From: Citrobacter freundii
GTDB lineage: Bacteria > Bacteroidota > Bacteroidia > Chitinophagales > Chitinophagaceae
Direction: 5' to 3'
Assembly: GCA_003243445.1 (NCBI GenBank)
Contig: QFQQ01000016.1
Coordinates: 32,360-96,359, forward strand
DNA length: 64,000 bases
Part shown: one piece after another, positions 17,831 through 27,883 of the stretch
How the letters are laid out: the number at the start of each line of letters is the position of its first letter
Numbering within the stretch: position 1 is the stretch's first letter
Translations under genes and position numbers: made by a program
The notes under the pieces: model-generated
Seen by the model: the letters and a program-made list of their open reading frames with translations, nothing else
The model's database searches: none
Told to the model about the DNA's origin: nothing

Positions 17831-18048
17831 CAGTAATATTCAAACTGTGTATCCTTTTCCCTTCGTGAGTAAGATCATTCCGCCACAATTCCTGCAAGGG
17901 CAATCAACCCGATCATCGAAACCGGCAGGGTATCACCGTTTCTAAGAACCGCAAGTGTAATTCATTAAATATCCCTAAAAAATCATTCCATATATGAACA
18001 GATCCCGATTATGGCAGGTTAATTGGCTCAAAGGAGAAAAACATCGGC

Positions 18049-20706
18049 ATGATCCAACCGTCCGGCACTTATCGTATCCAGTTCAACCCGCAATTCACCT
18101 TTAATCATCTCGCCGCAATCCTTGATTACCTGAACGCGCTGGGGATCACTACGATCTACGCCTCACCGTTACTGCAACCCGCTAAGGGAAGTTCACACGG
18201 CTATGACGGCATCAACCCGGCTGCGCTCAATCCTGAATTGGGAACTGAAGAAGATCTCGAAAATCTGGCGATGAAGATCCGTGAAAAAGGCATGAGCTGG
18301 ATCCAGGACATTGTACCCAATCACCTTGCTTTCGACACCAATAATCTTTGGCTGAAAGATGTGCTGGAAAGAGGGATCAACTCACCGTATGCGAACTATT
18401 TTGATATTGACTGGGAACATCCCTTTTATCATCACAAACTAATGGTTCCTTTCCTTGGCGCTTCATTGCAGGAGTGCCTGCAAAAGGGTGAGATCAGGCT
18501 CGCCTTCCAAACCGAAGGATTCTTTATCTGCTATTATGAAAATCATTACCCGGTAAATATCGAAACATATCCATTGCTGCTGTCCGGCTGTTTTGGTGAA
18601 GAAGGAAATCACGTCAATGCATCCATCAGCGCGCTGATCAACAACAACAATATCGAAGTTGATCACTGGAATAATATGAAGACAGCCTTGCTGAATGAAC
18701 TGCAAAGCGGTACAGACTGTATCAACTCAAGGTTAAATGAGCTCAATAAAGATATACCGTTGCTGATGCAGATCCTTTCCGCGCAACATTATGTTTTATG
18801 TCATCATATCATTTCACATACGCAGATAAATTACCGGCGCTTTTTTAATGTAAATGGATTGATCTGTTTATGCATGGAAGATGAACAGGTTTTTTATGAT
18901 TATCACCGGTACACACATGGCATGTACGAAAAAGGATACATACAGGGATTACGTATAGATCATATCGATGGATTAAAAAATCCAAGAGCTTATATCGATC
19001 GGCTTCGTTCTGTATTTGGAAAGGACTGCTATATCATTGTAGAGAAAATACTGGATGTAAAGGAAGAGCTACCGGGTTCATTTGATATACAAGGTACAAG
19101 TGGCTATGAATTTCTTTCTTATATCAACCAGCTGATCACGGATAACCGGGGCTCGGATAAATTGTTGCGATTCTACCAGCAACTGGTGCCAGAGTTCAGG
19201 GATTATGACACGATCGTGTTTGACAATAAACTATCAAATCTTGATACGTATCTGAATGGCGAGTGGGACAATCTTCTCCGTCTTCTTCTTTCACTAAATC
19301 TGGTGGAAGACGAAGAGATCAAGATCACAAACCTCAAAATGGCGCTGGGTGTACTGATGGCCGCATATCCCGTGTACCGGGCGTATATCGAAGATTTTCC
19401 GCTGGAAGAAAATGATCAGCGGTTGGTGGATATGGCACTTGAGATTGCAAAAGAAAGATATCCGGCGCTCCGGTATGAACTAAGTGTATTGTATGATCTT
19501 TTCAAACCGCATGAAGATCCGATAAAGACGGCGAACAGGCTGACGTTTGTACAGCGGCTGATGCAGTTCACCGGGCCGTTAGCGGCAAAAGGTGTTGAGG
19601 ATACAACATTCTATCGTTACAATGTATTGATCTCACATAATGAAGTGGGAGATGAACCCTGTGTGCTGGGGATCGATATCCAGACATTTCACGATAAAAT
19701 GCAACAGCGGCAAAGGCAGAATCCTATGTCGTTCAACTGTACCTCCACGCATGATACAAAGCGTGGAGAAGACAATCGTATCCGCATCAACATTATCAGT
19801 GAAATGGCGGAGCAGTGGATCGCACTTGTAAAAAAATGGATGGAGCGGAATGATCCGCTGAAGAAGATCGCTATCGGCGTAAAAGCGCCGATCGTAAACG
19901 ATGAATACTTTATTTACCAGGCCATCATGGGTGGTTTCCCGGAGGATCTGGAACTGACAGATGAATTCAGAGATCGCACTAAAAGGTATGTGATCAAAGC
20001 GCTGCGTGAATCGAAGTTCATGAGTGATCATGTAGAACCGAACCTGGATTATGAAGAAGCCTGTTCTGCATTCATAGATCAGCTTCTCGATCCGGATCAA
20101 TCTTTCCTTTCTACGATGATGCCGTTCGTTGCAAGCATTCTTCGTTATGCAAACATCTATACCATGGTGCAGGTGATCATCAAGACGACAGCCCCCGGCA
20201 TCCCTGATATATACCAGGGATGCGAACTTTGGGATCTGAGTTATGTGGATCCCGATAACCGCCGCCCCGTTAACTATAAGTTGCGAAATGAATTATTGCA
20301 TCAGCTCAATGAAAAAGAACAACAGGACCCGCAGGAGCTTTTACATTGGGCGAACGAACATTATTTACTTGGCACGCAAAAAATGTTCGTTACAAAAGAG
20401 ATCCTTGAGTTGCGCAAGCAATTCCCTTCGTTATTTATAAAAGGCGAATACATTCCGGTATACCCGGTGGACAGAGAAAGAAATGTGATCGCGTTTGTCC
20501 GGCGCTTGCAGGAACAATGGGTGTTGATCGTATTGCCGTTAGCTATTGCTGCGCAGCCTGAGATCACTGCAGTAATTGAACTACCTGCTGACGCGCCCGT
20601 CAATTGGAAGAATATCTTTACCGGAGAGATTTTGACGGGAAGAAAGTGGGAAGTGAAAGACTTGTTCAGGCTGTTTCCTGTTGCAGTGTTTCAAAGTCAA
20701 AACTAA
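18049..20706 (+). CDS. treY: Maltooligosyl trehalose synthase (GH13)
   Basis: 885 aa, close to the usual size for TreY. It isomerises the reducing-end alpha-1,4 bond of maltooligosaccharides to an alpha,alpha-1,1 (trehalose) bond. The start is typical (GTYRIQFNPQFTFNHLAAIL, then YASPLLQPAKGSSHGYD). GH13 regions are present: IQDIVPNHLAF, GLRIDHIDGLKNPR (nucleophile Asp), CYIIVEKIL (acid/base Glu) and SFNCTSTHDTKRGED. The late GIPDIYQGCELWDLSYVDPDNRRPVNY block is diagnostic. The partner hydrolase TreZ is not in this window. It is cytoplasmic, with no signal peptide. Confidence 0.95.
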   Translation: MIQPSGTYRIQFNPQFTFNHLAAILDYLNALGITTIYASPLLQPAKGSSHGYDGINPAALNPELGTEEDLENLAMKIREKGMSWIQDIVPNHLAFDTNNLWLKDVLERGINSPYANYFDIDWEHPFYHHKLMVPFLGASLQECLQKGEIRLAFQTEGFFICYYENHYPVNIETYPLLLSGCFGEEGNHVNASISALINNNNIEVDHWNNMKTALLNELQSGTDCINSRLNELNKDIPLLMQILSAQHYVLCHHIISHTQINYRRFFNVNGLICLCMEDEQVFYDYHRYTHGMYEKGYIQGLRIDHIDGLKNPRAYIDRLRSVFGKDCYIIVEKILDVKEELPGSFDIQGTSGYEFLSYINQLITDNRGSDKLLRFYQQLVPEFRDYDTIVFDNKLSNLDTYLNGEWDNLLRLLLSLNLVEDEEIKITNLKMALGVLMAAYPVYRAYIEDFPLEENDQRLVDMALEIAKERYPALRYELSVLYDLFKPHEDPIKTANRLTFVQRLMQFTGPLAAKGVEDTTFYRYNVLISHNEVGDEPCVLGIDIQTFHDKMQQRQRQNPMSFNCTSTHDTKRGEDNRIRINIISEMAEQWIALVKKWMERNDPLKKIAIGVKAPIVNDEYFIYQAIMGGFPEDLELTDEFRDRTKRYVIKALRESKFMSDHVEPNLDYEEACSAFIDQLLDPDQSFLSTMMPFVASILRYANIYTMVQVIIKTTAPGIPDIYQGCELWDLSYVDPDNRRPVNYKLRNELLHQLNEKEQQDPQELLHWANEHYLLGTQKMFVTKEILELRKQFPSLFIKGEYIPVYPVDRERNVIAFVRRLQEQWVLIVLPLAIAAQPEITAVIELPADAPVNWKNIFTGEILTGRKWEVKDLFRLFPVAVFQSQN

Positions 20707-20867
20707 ATCCAGGAAATTTTTGAAAACCCTGCTAGTTTTAAATGATCGCGATCGCTCTGAAGGTCATGTATCTTCCCGGTAAAAAGATCAAAACAACAAC
20801 AGAAAAAAACATTATTTCCTGTTGAAAATCCCATACGCCTGGGCTTCTCCGTATTTAGCTTAGCAAT

Positions 20868-21749
20868 ATGAAGAAGCGGAGAAACGGCGATAAGGTGTAT
20901 GACAAGATCCTACGGGAGAGTTTTGAGAACCTGAGCCATGTTCTGTTACATCATTTTTTTCCTGGGCTGAAATCCACGGCGGTGGCGTTGCCCAATACAA
21001 TGCGTCAGCATATAAAAGAGCAGGAAGCTGATGCCGTATTAAGAATAGAGGCAAAAGGTGAAGAGGAGTTCATTTTTCATCTCGAATTCCAAAAAGGCAA
21101 TGACCGGAATATGGCTAAAAGGATGGCATCGTATGACTTTATGCTTCACCTGAAATACAATGCGAATGTTATTGGAATGGTGATCTATATCGGCGAAAAG
21201 CCGATGAAAATGGACGATACGGTGTCATTTAATGATAACTATTATCGATGTGAGGTGATGGATATCAGAAAAATTGACGCTGAATTATTTTTAAAATCTG
21301 ACAAGGCACGGGAAACAGTCCTTGCGATTTTAGGCTCATACAAGATGGAGGATAGTCGAATAATTATTCAAAAAATATTAGCTAGGTTGCATGAGTTATT
21401 GCCTCACTCACCGGCAGAGTTGAAAGACCGGGTAAAAGAGCTGGAGATCGTGAGTCAACTAAGAAGCAAATTCATTCAGGAACAAATCTTAGAGGAGGAA
21501 AAAAATATGCCTGTACATTTTGACATTAAAAAAGACTTGCGTTATCAGCAGGGCGTAACCGAAGGCTTAGCCAAAGGAGAAAGAAGAGGTGTACGCAGAG
21601 GCCGTATTGAAGGTGGGCTTGTAACTGCTTTAAGAATTGCAAAAACACTACTAGATAACGGCTATGATATTATTGAAGTCAGTAAGAATACCGGCATAGA
21701 CATATCGGAACTTCGGAAAGCACTAAAAGACAGTGGGTCAAATAATTGA
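20868..21749 (+). CDS. Rpn-family PD-(D/E)XK nuclease / putative transposase
   Basis: 293 aa. It has the Rpn (recombination-promoting nuclease) layout: N-terminal KVYDKILRESFENLSHVLLHHFFPG, catalytic-type EADAVLRIE and FIFHLEFQKGND (E-x-D ... E-x-Q), then YDFMLHLKY and a charged C-terminal tail. The tail carries GERRGVRRGRIEG, an Arg-Gly repeat, followed by LVTALRIAKTLLDNGYDIIEVSKNTGI, which resembles a short helix-turn-helix. Rpn proteins are linked to DNA cleavage and horizontal recombination. The C-terminal third is duplicated immediately downstream. Confidence 0.82.
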   Translation: MKKRRNGDKVYDKILRESFENLSHVLLHHFFPGLKSTAVALPNTMRQHIKEQEADAVLRIEAKGEEEFIFHLEFQKGNDRNMAKRMASYDFMLHLKYNANVIGMVIYIGEKPMKMDDTVSFNDNYYRCEVMDIRKIDAELFLKSDKARETVLAILGSYKMEDSRIIIQKILARLHELLPHSPAELKDRVKELEIVSQLRSKFIQEQILEEEKNMPVHFDIKKDLRYQQGVTEGLAKGERRGVRRGRIEGGLVTALRIAKTLLDNGYDIIEVSKNTGIDISELRKALKDSGSNN

Positions 21750-21812
21750 TCGATACAAGGTAACTTGACTACAAAGTGCATATTCACAAACAGGCTTTAG
21801 AACAGGAAAAAC

Positions 21813-22103
21813 ATGCCTATACATTTTGACATTAAAAAAGACCTGCGTTATCAGCAGGGCGTAACTGAAGGCTTAGCCAAAGGAGAAAGAATAGGTGAAA
21901 AAAGAGGCGAAAGAAGAGGTGAAAGAAGAGGCGAAAGGAGAGGTGTACTCAGAGGCCGTATTGAAGGTGAGCTTGTAACTGCTTTAAGAATTGCAAAAAC
22001 ACTATTAGATAACGGTTATGATATTCTTGAAGTCAGTAAAAATACCGGCATAGATATATCGACACTTCGGAAAGCATTAAAAGCCGGCGAACAAAATAAC
22101 TGA
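21813..22103 (+). pseudogene. Duplicated C-terminal fragment of the Rpn gene
   Basis: 96 aa, nearly identical to the last ~85 residues of the preceding nuclease (PIHFDIKKDLRYQQGVTEG and onward) but lacking the whole nuclease domain. Its Arg-Gly stretch is expanded by a 12-nt tandem repeat (GERRGERRGERRG) to about twice the length of the parent. It starts with ATG in a context like the parent's internal Met at 21508, so it could be expressed as a short DNA-binding or regulatory peptide. It arose most simply by partial tandem duplication. Confidence 0.75.
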
Positions 22104-22313
22104 GCGATAGCAAAAGCAGGATAATGGTTAAGCCATGAGTAGGCCCATCAGGAACAAATGCGGCAGGTTGAACATCTTGCCTATCCGGTATTGACAAAAC
22201 CTGGCATAGCAAGCTGTAGCAGAAAAATGAAGTCGGACAAACTCAATTTGAAAATTGAAAACTTCCGGATAATGATCACAAGCAGCATCCGGTCTTTTAC
22301 GTTTCGGACCTGG

Positions 22314-23645
22314 CTACTTTATGCTTTTACGAATTTTTTCTGCCACCGCCATTCCGTTGCTCAAAGCTGCCTCAACTGTTCCCGGAGATTTTCCCTCATA
22401 AAAAGCCTCACCGCCAAAAAAGATCGTATTGCCGGGTGGTGTGTTGAATAATTTCAATGCGGCAGCACTCGCCGGCGTAGTATAACTGTAACCTCCGTCG
22501 GCCCATTCATCATGCGCCCAGTTGAATACATGCGATTCCAAAAGCATTCCCTGGATTTCGGCATAGCTTAATTGGAATATACCAGAAAGAGAGTGTAGGG
22601 CCAGTGAGAGCAGCTGATCGTTTCCCGCATTGATGAGTTCGTCGGCCGGGGAGCCACCAAGCCAGCCTGTCAACAGGGTATCGCCTGGCTGTTGCACCCA
22701 CCATGTCGGTACCTGTTCTTCACTGATGATAAACCCTGCATCCGGTTGCTTGTTCTGCCAAAAAGGTTGATTAAAATCGAGCACGAATTTGATCACGCTG
22801 CCGTAGCCCATTTCCTGAGCCGCATCGAGATAAGGATCGATTGTGGGAACAAAACGGATAGCGTCCACGGCCTCGCGGCTTTGCAGCAAACCAAGCGGAA
22901 TGGTGATCAGTATTTTTTCCGCTTCATAAAACGTATCAGGATCTTTATAGGCTTTTACGGCACTTTCTCTCCATTCGATCAGCCTGACCGGTGAATTATA
23001 AACGATCTTGCAGCCAAGCCTGATGCATTCTTTTTCCAGGAAGCGGATCAGCGGCATATAACCGGTGTCAATACGAAAGTTATCATCCGTTTCATTCATC
23101 CATTCTTCCAGTAAAGATTTCAGGCTTACGCGGCTGATATCAGCCAGGTCAAATCCTTCTGCAAAACGCGTGATATGTTTGCGGAGCAAAAAATGCTTTT
23201 CATCCGAATAATGTTTCTGCAAAAAAGCCAGCATGGTCATATCATCTTTTTCCTGCTGCATTTTTTCCATCAATTCATCCCAGCCTTCGATCATTCCCTC
23301 GGATAGCTCCCAGTTTCCATCCTTTACCTGGTAGAAATTTCCCTGCGCAGGTGAATAGGTCAACCCGGCCTGTCTGATCAGGTCAAGTGTAATGGGCAGT
23401 TTTCCGTGAACAAACTCTGCGCCCGGTTCGATATGCTTTTTTCCCGGCCGATAAATTGTGCGGATGCGGCCGCCCGGTTCTGCGCGGGCTTCAAGTATGG
23501 TTACAGCGTGATGAAGAGCCAGTTGTTTTGCGGCCATTAATCCCGCCGCGCCGGCGCCCACGATGATGATCTCAGAAGTTGTTTGGGTATTCACGACCCC
23601 GAAGTTGCGAAATTCATACCATTCGGCAAGTTTATGCTTTTGCAA
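22314..23645 (-). CDS. Flavin monoamine oxidase-family FAD oxidoreductase
   Basis: 443 aa. The FAD-binding Rossmann motif is IIIVGAGAAGLMAAKQLA (about residues 26-43), followed by LEARAEPGGRIRTI, and the C-terminal FAD motif is FFGGEAFYEGKSPGTVEAALSNGMAVAEKI. This is the amine-oxidase/LSD1-like fold, which oxidises an amine with FAD and O2; the substrate is unknown. The start overlaps the preceding minus-strand gene by 14 nt, so the two are probably co-transcribed. Confidence 0.9.
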   Translation of the reverse strand: MQKHKLAEWYEFRNFGVVNTQTTSEIIIVGAGAAGLMAAKQLALHHAVTILEARAEPGGRIRTIYRPGKKHIEPGAEFVHGKLPITLDLIRQAGLTYSPAQGNFYQVKDGNWELSEGMIEGWDELMEKMQQEKDDMTMLAFLQKHYSDEKHFLLRKHITRFAEGFDLADISRVSLKSLLEEWMNETDDNFRIDTGYMPLIRFLEKECIRLGCKIVYNSPVRLIEWRESAVKAYKDPDTFYEAEKILITIPLGLLQSREAVDAIRFVPTIDPYLDAAQEMGYGSVIKFVLDFNQPFWQNKQPDAGFIISEEQVPTWWVQQPGDTLLTGWLGGSPADELINAGNDQLLSLALHSLSGIFQLSYAEIQGMLLESHVFNWAHDEWADGGYSYTTPASAAALKLFNTPPGNTIFFGGEAFYEGKSPGTVEAALSNGMAVAEKIRKSIK

Positions 23646-24054
23646 GCGAGCGCTTCCAGAATCTGTACTGATTGTACATCAGGATGTTTACGACCATCGA
23701 TAGAAGGAAAACGGCGACCATAAAGCAGGCCCTGATCGTATACCTATTCGACTCAAGTACGACCAGCTTGCCGCCATCAGCGCTGCGGAGGTTAATGAGT
23801 TGATTGGGCCGGAATTCGGCCGCGCGGCAATCAGGGCCGTACAACCGGATCTCAAACAGGTTCCGGGCATATTCTACAGCCACAAATTTGTTCCATTTTT
23901 TACAAACGCTGCTATTGTTCACCACCCGCCCCTGCACTTTCGCTCCGCGTTGGGCCACATAATAATCCCTGAGAGTATAAAAGGCGAGGAAAAAGGTACA
24001 AACCAACATCATCAGCGCACCGACGACCCCCAAAACCAGTTTACGTTTTTTCAT
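23632..24054 (-). CDS. Small membrane protein of unknown function
   Basis: 140 aa with an N-terminal membrane segment (LVLGVVGALMMLVCTFFLAFYTL, about residues 5-27) and a second one near the C-terminus (ACFMVAVFLLSMVVNILMY). The region between, with two Cys, should face the periplasm. I do not recognise the family. It overlaps the amine oxidase gene by 14 nt, which suggests a shared transcript. Confidence 0.62.
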   Translation of the reverse strand: MKKRKLVLGVVGALMMLVCTFFLAFYTLRDYYVAQRGAKVQGRVVNNSSVCKKWNKFVAVEYARNLFEIRLYGPDCRAAEFRPNQLINLRSADGGKLVVLESNRYTIRACFMVAVFLLSMVVNILMYNQYRFWKRSLAKA

Positions 24055-24598
24055 CCTGTGATTCTGTTACTCTGCTTGCCGTTGAAAGCGAAGATCAAAG
24101 ACCGGTGTCCGGTATTGTTCAGCTAAGCGACACTGGGTTAAATATACTATCTCCGGTTGATATCTGACACCCGTAATAATTCGATTATTTAATCAAACAC
24201 AAAGAATACCGTAATTCCGGTATACAAATCCGGGAATTCCACTAAGCCGATAGAGTATATCTATCATCCGGAAGGGAAACGGGTACGTACTGCGGAAATA
24301 AACTCATTAACGAAATTTCCTGAACCTATCGTAAACCAATTACTCCCTTTACCGGGAAGATTCACGTTCACCACTGGCAGCGAGTCCTGCGATGCCTCTT
24401 CCCTGATCAGCTATCCGCAGCCCCTGACACCCGCATTCGTCCATTTTTTTCCCCATTCCGCCCCTAAACATTTCATCTTTCTCAACTATACCTGCTATTT
24501 ATCAAAGAAACGTATGTTTACACACACCAGATTGTCCATGGCTCTTTTTTTGTCTTAAATCAAATAAATAAAGCCACAATCAAATCTTGAACCTGAGG
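24055..24598. other. Intergenic region with no recognised feature
   Basis: About 540 nt between divergent genes. I found no convincing open frame, RNA gene, inverted array or strong terminator. GTATGTTTACAC near 24510 resembles a weak -7 box for the downstream barrel gene. Confidence 0.5.
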
Positions 24599-25813
24599 AT
24601 GAAGAGACTGATCATTTTCCTGAGCATCATACCGTCGCTGGCAAAAGCCCAAACAGCACCGAACGCGATCCCGCAGAACAAGCCGATCACGGATACTTCG
24701 GAGCAGATGGATCTTGTCGATGTGGCCAAAAAACTGTTTCATATCAGCCCAAAGAAGATCAAGGAAGACCGTGAACGGAAGGTTTACTTTTCCCTGCTGC
24801 CATTCAGCAATGCACCCGGCGGAACCGGTCGCGCGCTGGTGACCAGCACCACGGCAGGCATCTACCTGGGGCCAAAAAAAACGACCAATAAATCCAGCGC
24901 CACCTTTGCCCCCTACTGGAATTTCAAAGGCAGGTTTGGATTGCCGCTCCGCACCAGCATATGGTTACCCCGTAATACCTGGAACATACAGGGCGATATG
25001 CGTTTTCTGGTTTACCCGCAAAACACCTGGAGTACGGGTAGCACGCGTGATAACGACCGCAAGATCATGGTAGATTACAAATACATCCGGTTTTATCAGA
25101 CTGCATTGAAACGCATCAAACCACATTTCTTTGCCGGGGTCGGCTATAATCTCGATTATCGTTTCGGTATAGAAACGAATGATAGTGTCTATGACCTGAA
25201 ATCATTCACTGGTTATCCATTCGGCACCAACAGTCATTCCCTGGCTTCGGGTATTACCTTTAATGCTGTATATGATACAAGACTTAACCTGATCAACCCG
25301 TTACCGGGGTTTTATGCAAACCTGTCCTACCGCGTCAATCCGGGTTTTCTCGGCAATCAGCAGCCCTGGCATTCGGTCTATCTTGATGTAAGGAAATATA
25401 TTTCCATGAACCCCGCCAAGCCAACACAACAGAACACACTGGCCCTCTGGTCTTATTTCTGGAAAGTGCTGAACAATGGCGCGCCTTATCTCGATCTGCC
25501 CAGTACCGGCTGGGATGCCTACAACCGTTCTGCCCGCGGCATTGATCAGAACCGGTACAGAGGAAAAACTTTATTGTATCTGGAAGCGGAGTATCGCCGT
25601 GACATCACCAATAACGGACTGCTCGGATTCGTGGTATTTGCAAATACGAACACGGTCAGTGGCAATAAGTCGCTGTTCCGCGACTGGCATCCCGCAGCCG
25701 GTGCAGGCATCAGGATCAAATGCAGTAAAGTGTCTGGCACCAACCTCGGAATCGATTATGGCTTCAGTAAAGGCTACCAGGCCATCGTGATCAATATCTG
25801 CGAAGCATTCTGA
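24599..25813 (+). CDS. BamA/TamA-type outer-membrane barrel protein
   Basis: About 404 aa from the ATG at 24599 (signal peptide MKRLIIFLSIIPSLAKAQ), preceded by GAGG. The body looks like the Bac_surface_Ag 16-stranded barrel: GIYLGPKKTTNKSSATFAPYWN, GVGYNLDYRFGIE, ITFNAVYDTRLNLINPLPGFYANL, then the L6-like stretch GIDQNRYRGKTLLYLEAEYRRDI with the RYRG-type motif. POTRA domains are missing and the N-terminal part is short, so it is a reduced family member that may not assemble other proteins. Confidence 0.75.
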   Translation: MKRLIIFLSIIPSLAKAQTAPNAIPQNKPITDTSEQMDLVDVAKKLFHISPKKIKEDRERKVYFSLLPFSNAPGGTGRALVTSTTAGIYLGPKKTTNKSSATFAPYWNFKGRFGLPLRTSIWLPRNTWNIQGDMRFLVYPQNTWSTGSTRDNDRKIMVDYKYIRFYQTALKRIKPHFFAGVGYNLDYRFGIETNDSVYDLKSFTGYPFGTNSHSLASGITFNAVYDTRLNLINPLPGFYANLSYRVNPGFLGNQQPWHSVYLDVRKYISMNPAKPTQQNTLALWSYFWKVLNNGAPYLDLPSTGWDAYNRSARGIDQNRYRGKTLLYLEAEYRRDITNNGLLGFVVFANTNTVSGNKSLFRDWHPAAGAGIRIKCSKVSGTNLGIDYGFSKGYQAIVINICEAF

Positions 25814-25851
25814 TCCGAGGGATCATTCTCCTTCATTGCTATATTTGCGCC

Positions 25852-26328
25852 ATGCGCAAGAAACAGCTTTTACTGACTGCATTGTCAGTGGTATTGCTTG
25901 CCGGTTTCTTTTTCCTTCCGGAAAACAGGGAATGGGCAGTTAAACTGATCGGCTACGGGCAGGAGTTTCCCAATCAAACCAAACACATGGATAAGAGCAC
26001 AAGGCTCTCCAAACGGTTTGGCACTGAATACAATTATTCAGTCTCCATTGCCAAAAACCTGCGAAAGAACGGGCAGCAGGATCAATTAATACTCATGCCA
26101 CCTACCAATTACTTTACTCACGCAGGCTTGAAGTATCATGTACCCGAACCCGCAGTCTTCTATTATTTTACGGGAATAAAAACAGTTTGGGCTGACAGCA
26201 AAGAGGCGATCAATGCTTCTTTATTTGTGCATGTAAGAGACAGCAATATACTGATCGGATCAGGAGTGGACAAGCGCGCTTTGCAGGATACCATTTCATC
26301 ATTCAAAAAATATGGAGTGGAATTATGA
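25852..26328 (+). CDS. Membrane-anchored protein of unknown function
   Basis: 158 aa with a single N-terminal hydrophobic segment (LLLTALSVVLLAGFFFLP). The rest is periplasmic-looking (QLILMPPTNYFTH..., VWADSKEAINASLFVHV). It is not recognised. The stop codon overlaps the start of the next gene (ATGATGA), so the two are translationally coupled; it may be an accessory subunit of the glycosyltransferase-like membrane protein. Confidence 0.62.
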   Translation: MRKKQLLLTALSVVLLAGFFFLPENREWAVKLIGYGQEFPNQTKHMDKSTRLSKRFGTEYNYSVSIAKNLRKNGQQDQLILMPPTNYFTHAGLKYHVPEPAVFYYFTGIKTVWADSKEAINASLFVHVRDSNILIGSGVDKRALQDTISSFKKYGVEL

Positions 26329-27719
26329 TGAATATCCTGATGATATTATTGCTGACCCTGGTCCAATTCTTCACCGGTTTTGGCTTGCTGGGCTTCTTTA
26401 AAATAAAGATAAAAACCGGGCTTTACCTTTCCCTGTCATTATTATCAGGCATTGCTGTTTTTTCTTTCATTCCTTTTTTGCTTGAATTGATCAGGCTATC
26501 GCTGACCGAAGTGAACATATTTTTATCGTTGCTTGCTGTTTGTATATGGCTGAATATTCATTTCAAAAAGAATTGGCTATTGCTCAGACAACAGCTCAGC
26601 AAAAACAAATTCAGGGTTTACGTTTATGAATGGCCCGTATTTATCTGCCTGTTCTTTATTGTGGCGTTAAGCGTGTGGAGATGTTTTTATCTGCCTCCAA
26701 CGCCAAGAGATCTTACATCCGGCGCAGAGGTGATCGCAGAATATGCGGTGCGCGAAAAGACCATGATCAATTCTGTGTTTGACGTAAACCTGGAGACAAC
26801 GAATAACCAGTTCAAGCCGCCCTTCATCACCTCACTGCAGATCATCTATAAATACGCTGGATTTACTTTTGGACAGCTCTGGCTCAGTACGGTTTTTATC
26901 TGCGCGCTGGTCTTTCTTTACCATGCTTTATGCCGTTATCTGCACCGGATTCTTGCGGGGTTACTGCTGATCATGTTTGTAGCCATCCCCGAGATGTATG
27001 CATATACATTCATGGTTCTGTTTGATTACAGCAATGCGATATTCTTCTTTCTTTCTTTTTACTTTCTTATTGAATATTTTAAAAGACGACGAACCAATTA
27101 CTTTGCATTGTCCGGCTTATTGATGGGAATCGCAGTATACATCCGTTCAGAGACGCTGATACTTGCGGGGCTGGCGGCCCCGGTCATCCTCGTACATCAT
27201 ATAAAAAACAGGGATAGTTTCAAAAAACTGATCATGTTAGGCGCCTGGTTCTTTGTGCCCGCAGTTGTACTTTACGTATTATCGATCACTTTATATTTCA
27301 ATTATTACCTGCCGGTAAAATATGATGTACAGGGCCTGGTGAACCCAGATCTCACCAACCTGCGTCCTTTATGGGACCGGCTCTGCGCCATGAACAGGCA
27401 GCTTATTTTCAGCAATGAAAAACCGGGTTATTATGCCTATTTCTTCTACATTTTCTTAATGGTTCTGATTGCAGACCTGTTATTCAATTACCGCATGAAT
27501 AAGAACTCGCGTAACTGGCTTTTTGCGGTGATCGTAGTGTACCTCGGCATGCCGGTATTGGGATATTTATTGCCGCTGCTGGACATCGATCATTCGACCA
27601 AGAGAGGATTGTTCAAGATCTTTCCATTGATGTTATTGTATATGGGAACGAGCGGGGTATTGAGGGATGTATCGCAGAGGATGTGCAGGTGGGAGGTACA
27701 GGAAGTTTCAGAGGTTTAA
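26325..27719 (+). CDS. Polytopic membrane protein, GT-C glycosyltransferase-like
   Basis: 464 aa with about ten membrane segments. A long loop near residues 125-165 carries PPTPRDLTSGAEVIAEYAVREK and FDVNLETTNNQFKPPF, resembling the acidic first loop of GT39/GT83-type transferases that use lipid-linked sugar donors. No family-defining motif allows a firmer call. The first Met (26325) overlaps the upstream stop; a second Met at 26328 is equally good. The last residues (EVQEVSEV) are encoded by the beginning of repeat copy 4, which also supplies the TAA stop. Confidence 0.65.
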   Translation: MMNILMILLLTLVQFFTGFGLLGFFKIKIKTGLYLSLSLLSGIAVFSFIPFLLELIRLSLTEVNIFLSLLAVCIWLNIHFKKNWLLLRQQLSKNKFRVYVYEWPVFICLFFIVALSVWRCFYLPPTPRDLTSGAEVIAEYAVREKTMINSVFDVNLETTNNQFKPPFITSLQIIYKYAGFTFGQLWLSTVFICALVFLYHALCRYLHRILAGLLLIMFVAIPEMYAYTFMVLFDYSNAIFFFLSFYFLIEYFKRRRTNYFALSGLLMGIAVYIRSETLILAGLAAPVILVHHIKNRDSFKKLIMLGAWFFVPAVVLYVLSITLYFNYYLPVKYDVQGLVNPDLTNLRPLWDRLCAMNRQLIFSNEKPGYYAYFFYIFLMVLIADLLFNYRMNKNSRNWLFAVIVVYLGMPVLGYLLPLLDIDHSTKRGLFKIFPLMLLYMGTSGVLRDVSQRMCRWEVQEVSEV

Positions 27720-27883
27720 TAGGTTTAATAGGTTCCAGAGGTTGCCTCCGCGGGGCCGAAACCTTAAGGCTCATCGTATGAGAAGTTGAAAGGGTATATA
27801 CCTAAATCTCTCAGACCGCAGTAGCAACCTTCCAAACCTCCCAAACTTATCAAACTTCTCAAACCTCTCAAACCTTTTCCACC
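27693..27883. repeat. Nonamer inverted-array hairpin, copy 4 (class A)
   Basis: The left arm begins inside the upstream coding region (27693) and contains its stop codon in the unit AGGTTTAAT. The right arm is 27825-27877. The loop starts GGTTGCCTCCGCGG and ends CCGCAGTAGCAACC. Shorter than other copies, about five units per arm. It lies between convergent genes. Confidence 0.85.

Noticed and set aside
20868..22103. Intact insertion sequence
   Set aside because: I found no terminal inverted repeats or target duplication around the Rpn genes; the family is nuclease-like, not a proven transposase.
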